Assembly (NCBI GenBank): GCA_031308135.1
Contig: JAHLJT010003656.1
Location: forward strand, 71,566,984-71,630,983
DNA: 64,000 nucleotides
Direction: 5' to 3'
Source: Acheta domesticus
Taxonomy: Eukaryota; Arthropoda; Insecta; Orthoptera; Gryllidae
Shown: positions 36,401 to 45,400 of the stretch, piece after piece
Layout of the letters: each line of letters starts with the position of its first letter
Position numbering within the stretch: position 1 is the first letter of the stretch
The notes under the pieces: model-generated
Database searches by the model: none
Seen by the model: the letters and a program-made list of their open reading frames with translations, nothing else
What the model was told of the DNA's origin: nothing
Made by a program: the position numbers and the translations under genes

Positions 36401-39400
36401 CTGTTGAACTACCACTATCTGCTGGCCTTGCTGGGGCGAAGAAATATAATCTAACTAACCGTTCAAAAATAGGTGCTGGATTCAGTTTTTCCTACGTAAA
36501 ACATGCATAATTACTTTGTTTTCAACGATCAGTGTCTCAATATGATATCTAGCCTTATTTACTCACATTTTTGTTTAAAATGGCATTGAATTTGAGCGCT
36601 CTGCTGGCGGATCCAGGGTGAGCGAGAGTCGATTCTGACGACAGCTCCTTTCGAAACCCGGCCTCCGCGTCCACATTTTTTAAATAAATTTAATTCATTG
36701 GGTCATTTTTTTGCCCGCGAAAGGCCGACTTGGACCACGCGTGCTTGTATCCTGCACTTACCGGGGCTCATTAACATTATCTCGGTGGCAGATGCGTGTA
36801 ATTTTTTCATCAGCATTTGCTGGATCCCATTTTTATTCCCCAGGGTTGTTAGCCCTGGGGGTATGGAAGATGAAAATGAAAATAATGAGGGGTAAAAGGG
36901 CGACACACACATACAGACATACATAAATACAGCCATGCCCGAAACGGGACTCGAATCCGCGATCCTTCGGCACCACTGTCTTAGCGATCTCGGCTATCGA
37001 GACCGGCTCATTGGATCATTTATTATTGTTTAAAGTGTTTTTATCACTTTCTTCAGCAAACAACGATCTCCGCTAGGCATGTGCCTAGTTTGCGAATTGG
37101 TATTTAGCCGCACCTAAGAGATCACTAAGAAGCGGGCATGTATCTGCGAGACTCCCACTATTGTAAATTTTTTTGTGCAGAGTTAAAAAGACAAATTTTT
37201 GTGGGCAGCAGTGTTAAAAAACACTGCTGCTGACAAAAACTACTTTTCAAGCTCTTTTCAATAAGACCCTTAAACATCAAGTTCATTGTTTCACTTGCGT
37301 CATTATTTTCTATCCATTTTTATTGTGGGTTGTTATAATGACAAACTCCGTACGTTACCGTTTTAAATATGGGTTGTGTTATTTCTATAACTACAAGCGA
37401 TCTTGGAAGATATTATTAAAAATTGTAACTTGTTGACAGCGCCCTTGAAAGATTCAAAGATACAACTGGAATTCCACAAAAAGTTAAAAACCTTGGTGAA
37501 GGCGTTGACACGAGGCAATCATGACGCAACGCGAGAGACGATTCTCGTCTTCCTCCTAAATACTGGAATGCGATCCATCGAAGAAACAGTGAGGCGTTCA
37601 TGGCTGAGGGGTCCGAGGCGTACAAAGCGCCAGTGTTGAGAATACCCCGGTCTGTGGGCGCTTCCGGCCAGTGCAGGGCGAGTCCCTCGATTCAGAGAGC
37701 AGCGCAATCCTTTACGACGCCCATTCACTCATTTCATACTAAGATGACACGGGAATTCGAACTGTGGTGGAAACCGCTAACCTCCCCAAAACCAATATTA
37801 ATGTTTACTAATAGGCGTCCGAAACCTACAAGTGGGAAGGGGGGAGGGAAACCCCTGTCCCTACTAGGACCCTTTTCTTTTAAACTTTTTTTAAAGTTAC
37901 AAATGTCTTATTTTACGTAAATAAAACATATTACAAGGAGAATGAAATAACTTTAATGATACAATTTATTTCTATAAACTGAATCGTTAACCAATAAAAG
38001 TGGTCTTATACTGAACCATTTACAGGTTGCCAGATGTTTGGTGAGCCTGTTCCCTAAACACCGTCTATTAAATCCCCAAATTACCTAACTTAAAAAGGGG
38101 GAAAATCAGGAAAATCATTCCGAAAATATTTTTTTACGAGACCCCTTTCAAAATGTTTAGGGAGCTACGCTCCCCCCATTCCCCCCTATGCGTAAGGGTA
38201 TGAATTTACTTCAAGTAGTGTAGTGTAGTGTAGTCTACTGTAGTGTAGTCGTTTGTAAGAATTATATTACGTGCCACAAGCTGCCTAGCAAGACTTTCGT
38301 AAAGAGGATCGCTTTGCAAGGTTTTTTTAACACACGATTCTCTACAATACCAGAGTCGTTCGTCAAAAGGAAGCAAGTAAATCGACTTTAAGAAGGGACA
38401 AGTGACAGCTACCGTGGATACTGTTGGCAGCATAACTGAAAGTTCTCTCAACACGCTCATTAACATCAATTGGCACTCCTTCCTTCAGTTTGTTCTCTTG
38501 CAGTTGGCTCATTTGTATACGCCTTCGACGTTTCCTCGTGTGATATCATCGTTCGATGAAAGTATAATGCATCACGAGAAAAAATAGAAATGAGGACGCA
38601 CAATGTTATTTGTGCTTCTTTAAAAATTAATTTTTTTACAAATATTATATTACACATTTTTTGATAAGCATTATGTACATGAGCACAGAAGTGCATGTTT
38701 TGTCGCGGGAGGTGATGGTGATCTTCCTCTGCTGAATGGAGAGATCTGGGGCCGCCCTACACGTCGGCTTGGGGGGTTTTCCCCACCAGATATCTCCCTC
38801 CAGCGAAGTACCGCCCCAGCCGGGACAAGCTAAGCTCCTTACTGGTCTCCCCAGCAACTATGGTAGTGTAGTGCATCTACGTGTAAATGTTTATAAGTAA
38901 AGGGCGAGGAAAGAACAAGGAAAAGGACAGAAAGATCGTAGGCGGTCCGTGGTCAGATTGTTACAGTACTTCTCCGGCATTCGCCTGGTGTTGATCGAAA
39001 AAAAAAAAAAAAGGGAAAATTAATCGGTCAGAGCAGCCGGCCGCTAGAATTCTCCTCCAGACATCGATTAAATTCGACCTAGGTATGTAGTTAATGCCGA
39101 ATATCCTGCCATCGTCAGGTACTGGAACCCTAGGACAGGGTTTTCCAACTGACAGTCCGCGGACCGCATGCGGCCCGTTGGATCTTTTCGTGCGGTCCGC
39201 GACTGCTTTGAAAAATTTTATTATACCAACCAAATACGTTTTTTTATTCTTTTATGCATTTTTATAATTACATAACTTGAATATTAATTTTCTAGTTGTA
39301 TGTACTTTAATCATTAAGTATGTTGAATAAAAGTCGTTTCTAATCGTATATACACATTTGTTTCAGTAGTTAGGGCAAAAGCCATCTTAAATTACGGTGC

Positions 39401-42400
39401 GGCCCGCGGCTTAACCAGAATTCGATACGTGGCCCCTAAGCCCTTCTAAGTTGGACAGCCTTGCCCTAGGACCTCCCTGCCAGAGGCTCTGCTGACTGAC
39501 CTTCGGAGCGGCGCGCGGCGGGCTCCGCGTCGTCCGCCAGGGCGTTGAGGGTGAGCAGCGCGCGGAAGAGCGGCGCCTCCACCACCTCCAGCGGGGAGCG
39601 CCCGTCACTGTCCCGCTCCTCCTCCTCGCCCGCCTTCGGCTGCGCCAGCGCCGCCGCCAGCGCGCCCGGCCCCTCGCCCGAAGGGCCCGGCGGCGCGTCC
39701 CCCTCGGCGGCGAGGGCGGCAGCCTCGGCGGGGGCGGCGTCGCCGGCCGCCAGCTCGCGGGGCGCGTCCTCAGCAGCGCCGCCTGCGACGAGCCGACGCA
39801 ATAACGGCGCAAGAAGCGACGAAGTTGTTTAAAAAAAAAAAAAAAAAAAAAAAAAGAACAGAAATTGGGAGGAAATTGAATGAGATGACGAGACCAAAGA
39901 CGCTGCGAGGTTCCCTGAAAACAAACTTTTACTTTGAAGTTAAAGGAGAAGGAGGCATAAGAATGCCATAACGAATTAAGTGTGTGCGTCGTGAACAAAT
40001 AGTATGATCGAAATGGAATGGTCTCCCGGAATAGATGGTAGGATAGTGCATGTACGTATGTATAAGGAGAAATGAAGGGATAAGAAAGAGGAAGGAAAAG
40101 TCGCGCGCGGCCCTGGCCCGTTTTTTTACGGTACTGCTCCAGCATTCATTTGGTATTGATCGGTAAAACCGCAGAAAACTATCGATCAAACCATCGTCGG
40201 CACTGGAACCCGAGGCCCTCACGATCAGAGCCCCTGGAGTGGCAACCCATGTCCTTAATTAGGGGTAATTCAATAGTACGTACGCAACCTTAACTTCTTC
40301 AAAACCTCTTTCAAACAATTAGTAGTGCATATTAACATTTCACTGATTTATTCAATTTCTTTCAAATCCTCTTCTATAGTCTACTACTTGTCTAGTCACA
40401 AAAAGATAATTTCTCTACATTTTAGGTAAAATCTCACAGTGTTCAACCTGATATACTTGGGGATTAATTTTTAATTACATCCCTAACTTGAAATTAAATT
40501 GGTTAATCATACAAATGCTGTGAGAGCATTCCGCTTCTATCAACTCCTTCCTCCTTCGCTTTCACTCCTGCCTCCCATGTGAGAAAGCCCTTCACCCAAA
40601 TTGCGTTCATTGAATGACCTTTTTTTGTGCACTAATGTAATAAAATGTTGAAAGTGGTCAGGCGGAAAAGCAGGCTAAATGGCCTGAGAGCCTCGCCACC
40701 AATAAAGACATGTATTTTAATCCGTTTAAACCAGCGTGTATTCCTGTCGGGCGTACTTACTTGGCTATCCGGGAGACGCCGCGTCCAAAGCAAAGGTGCC
40801 AACGTTTCGGCCGCCACGCTGCGACCTTCATCAGTAATGCATTACTACGCCCTGATGAATGTCGCAGCGTGGCGGCCGAAACGTTGGCACCTTTGCCTTG
40901 GACGCGGCGTCTCCCGGATAGCCAAGTAAGTACCGACTTCGTCCGCGGAAGCCTACGCTCTTACCTGTCGGGCGGTCGGCGGCGGCGGCGGCGCGGGACG
41001 GCCTGGGCGAGCAGGGCGTCGCAGCAGTCGAGGGCGGCGTCGCGGCGCGCGGGGGCGGTGGCGTCGCGCACGTCGGCGCCGCACAGGCAGCGCGCGAGGC
41101 GCGGCAGCAGCGGGCGCAGCGCCGGGGGCGGCGCCGCGCGCACCAGCGCCGCCAGCAGCCGCAGGCGGCCGCGCGTCGGCGCCGCGTCGCCCTCCTCCCA
41201 CAGCAGCAGCTTGGCCCACGACGCCGCCGGCACGAACGCGCCCAGCGCCTCGCCGGCCGACACCGCCTAAGCGCGCGCCGCACGCGCTTCTTAGGGCAGC
41301 CCCTTTCGCGTGGGGCTGCCTCGAGAGGCTGCGCCCGATCGGGAATTGCCGATTGCATCCCGCGGTCAGTTTTGCCTCAAACCCGCTCCCCAAATAAGCC
41401 CCATTCACGTTTGGCTACCTGGGAAGGCTTAGACCGATCGGGAATCGTCCGATTGCATCCCGCGATCAGCTTGCCCTCATACCCGCTTCCAATAATCCCT
41501 TTTCACGTTTGGCTACCTGGGAAGGCTTAGACTGATCGGGAATCCGTCCGATTGCATCCCGCAGTCAGCATCCCCTTACACCTACTTCCCAGATATTCGT
41601 TTGGCTACCTGGGAAATGCTTAGCCCGATCGGCAATAGTCCGATTGCATTCCGCTTCCCAGATAGCATTCCCTCACACCCGCTTCCCAGATATACGTTTG
41701 GCTACCTCGCAAGGCTACACCTGATCGAGAATCGCCCGCTTGCATGCAGCGTCGGCATTCCCTCACACCCGCTTCCCGGATAACCCCTTTCACTTTTGGC
41801 TCCTGGAGAAGGTGTAGCTTGATTGCATTCTCCCGACCGGGAATCGCCCGATTGCATCCCGAGGCCAGCTTTCCCTCACAACTGCTTCCCTAGATAATCC
41901 CCTTTCATTTTTGTCTATTCGAGAAGGCTTAGCCCACTTGCATCCTGGTTGAGAATCGCCCGATTGCATCCTGCGGTCAGTTTTCCCTCATACCCGCTTC
42001 ACAGATATTCCCCTTTAACGTTTGATTACCCAGGAAGTCTTAGCCCAATCGGAAATCGCCCGACTGCATCCCACTGTCAGCATTCCTTCACACCCGCTTC
42101 CCGGATAATCCCGTTTCACTTTTGGCTCCTTGAGAAGGTGTAGCCCGATTGCATTCCCCGGCCGGGAATCGCCCAAGCACATCCCGAAGTCAGCGTTCCC
42201 TCTCAACTGCTTTCCAGATAATCCCCTTTCATTTTTGCCTATCTGAGAAGGCTTAGCCCACTTGCATCCTGGTCGGGAATCGCCCGAACGCATCCCGCGG
42301 GCAGCTTTCTCTCACACTCGCTTCCCAGATAAAATTTCACGTTTGGCTCCTACCTCAGAAGATAGTTAAAATTATTCATCAATAAAATACTTTTATTTAA

Positions 42401-45400
42401 AACAAATATCAATAAATACACGGAAAAGGAAAAAAATCGAAAAGATATACTTTGTCAAATACGTTTACTCACACTTGTTGCTACTCGCAGGTCCTCATCT
42501 TCTGAAGCAAGAGACAATGCATCTGCAAGGGCTGGTAAGTAGTGAGTGGAATTTGATTCAGCAAGAATAATAAAAGTTCCAACCAACTGAGCTGCACGAA
42601 GCCTGACATCGGGTCGCCAGTCCTTCAGTTCCTTCGCCAGAGCCGGGACAAAAACGTAAAGAAAACGGCTAGCCAATGATCGACAACCAAGAGATGGTCG
42701 TACAACTGAAAAAAATTAATGCTGCCAGTGCTGAATGAATCATAATTCTCTGTTAATCAAACTACTTTCAAAATAATACTGCCAGAAAACTGCAATATTC
42801 TGATGATGTTAATATAACAAATCAACTGGAAATGAAAAAGGTGAGATTGCCTACTTTACAAGAAACCTACATTTTTGGTTCACAATTATTAATTTAATAA
42901 TATCAAAATCCTTTAAAATGTTTTTGTTATTTATCTCCTTTTCTTTTTTGTCAAACAATATTTTTGAAATATAAATGTCAAAATGACAATTTACAAATTA
43001 TAAAAATAATTTCATTAGAAAAAATTATAATAAAAAGAACTTACTGTTAGTAGGATAATGAGTTAAGTTATCTGGAAGGTAGTTTATTTTCTCTTTGAGA
43101 CTTTCATCATTCTCATTTAAGTATTGTTGTCCAATAGCTGACCACAATTGTTCAGTCAAAGCACATATTTCAGGAACAGGATCATGAGCTCTGAAATATA
43201 AAACTAATTAATCATAATCATTGAGTGTCAAATACCATAAAAAACTGCATCACACTTTTTGCACAATGGTTATCAATTTTGTTGAAGTGAAAATGCCTGC
43301 ACGGAAGAAATATTGTTGTAAAATTATCAAAATTATCCTCACTTCAGCCTGTTATCAGAAACACAATTTAAGCACTTACAACACTTTCTCTCATTATTCA
43401 GTGAAAAGAAAATATCATATTTGAGTCTTCAATTGGAAAATAATATTCAATTATCTCTTCTCTATTGTATCCCTTAACGAAGTGAACATAATTCAACAAA
43501 ATTTGAAGCTTGAGATTTTGTCAATTAATCAAATACACATATGATTTTTAGTTACAAAAAACTGGTTCAAGCTTTCTATTCAACATAGTAACTACTGGAA
43601 AAAAATTAAAGGATATGCATAATAATGGGGAAAATGCAATAATTTAAAAAAACTGGTTCTCACAGTGAATCCCTGGATTACTAAGCAAATGTTTGAAACA
43701 AAATAGTTCGTAAATTTTTGTTTGTTGGTCTATTAACACTCAATTATTAATCATTAATATTCAATTAAAAAATATTGAGCAAAAGGATACTACTTATATT
43801 CACTTTTCAAATCTTTTTGATATTGGTTGTCACCATTTATTCTTAGCGAAACTTTAAGATATTGGTATTCATGGCACTTTTCTTAAATGAATAAAAAACT
43901 AACAGTCAAAACCGTGTGTAAAATATTTGTATCTCGAGCACATATGTCAAATTAGGTGTACCACAAGGATCATATCAAGGATCAAGGCCCTTTTCATCAA
44001 CTATATTAGAAATCACCTGACAGGTAAATGTATATTACATGTGGATAATCTTACATTATTTAGGCATATTAAAATAATATCCGATTGTCCACAACTCCAG
44101 AAAAATATTGATTTGATTGTACAATGATGCAATATGATTTGTTCCAATCTATATATTGGCAAATATTGTCTGTTATGCAGGTTCTCTACCACCAGTGCAG
44201 TTTGACTATCAGATTTATGGAATAAATCTGGAAACAGTGCTAAAATTCAAAGATTTGCATGTCATACTCAATCCTATCCTGAAATTTAAACATGCATTGA
44301 GTACATAATAGGTAAAGCCTCCTATGACATTAATGCATATTCTAATGACTATTCTCACATAGTAAATATTATGAATCTAAGCTTCTTATTACCACATAAT
44401 AAATTAAATGGCAAAATATTTTTGTTTAATTATTCAATAATTTTGAAGATTGTCCGTTTCAATTACCAAAATTATATCATGGTTAATCCCCACTCAAATT
44501 CAATGGCATTATCAACCAATACATTTTAATCCTAACTGTGTGACAAACAGATGGTTTAATGCTCCTTTATGAAAAATGCATCAGCATATAAATTTTATAA
44601 ACATATGTATTGCTACATGCTACATTGATTTTGTTCTTTAGTCCATTTCTGTAACTTTTTTGTCAATTTAATCAAGATTAATTATTAATTGACATTATTC
44701 TGATGTTTTTATACATTATAAAATTTATTTTGATAGCCTGTATGTTTTTTCCAGTATTATAACAACAAGCAGTATTACACACTGAACATTTATCATTCTT
44801 TGTAGGTGGCTCATTACTGAAACAACGAAATTAATTGTAAATAACATTTTATTTAAAATCTATAATTTTTGAATTGTGCGAACGTTAGCTGGTTAGACCA
44901 ACCAGCTTATAAAATGTCACCCAAACACAAGATAAAATTCTGTTATTATTATTGTTATTTACTGCAGGCCAAAAATCAGAGACAATTATTCTAAATGTGA
45001 TTTATTTTGTACAGCATGCAAACATAAAGAGTAAATAATATTTACCTACATTCACTTTTAACCTACATTACACAAAATGTTTAACTTTATTTAAGAACAT
45101 CTAAGAAAGGTTTATCTATTATTATTATTATTATAAATAAAATGTAGAATAATTCTGAAAAAACCACTTCCTATTTTCTCATAAAGAACTGTGAGAATTA
45201 AACAGTATGTATCCTATATTACATGCCAAATAATTTTGATCTGGGAATCATACCCAGTAAGTAGAAGAGGCAGAAAACGAGCAAAAAATGAGTAGCGGTC
45301 TGGCATGTTCAGGAGCCAATCTCCAACTACCTCAATGACAGCGCGACGGACAGTTGGTGTTTGGTCGAAGAGACGTTCAGCTAGAGGCACTAGAGCAGGT

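Noticed and set aside
37830..38190. Possible MITE with G-rich and C-rich ends
   Set aside because: The ends are low-complexity G/C runs and no target duplication was found.
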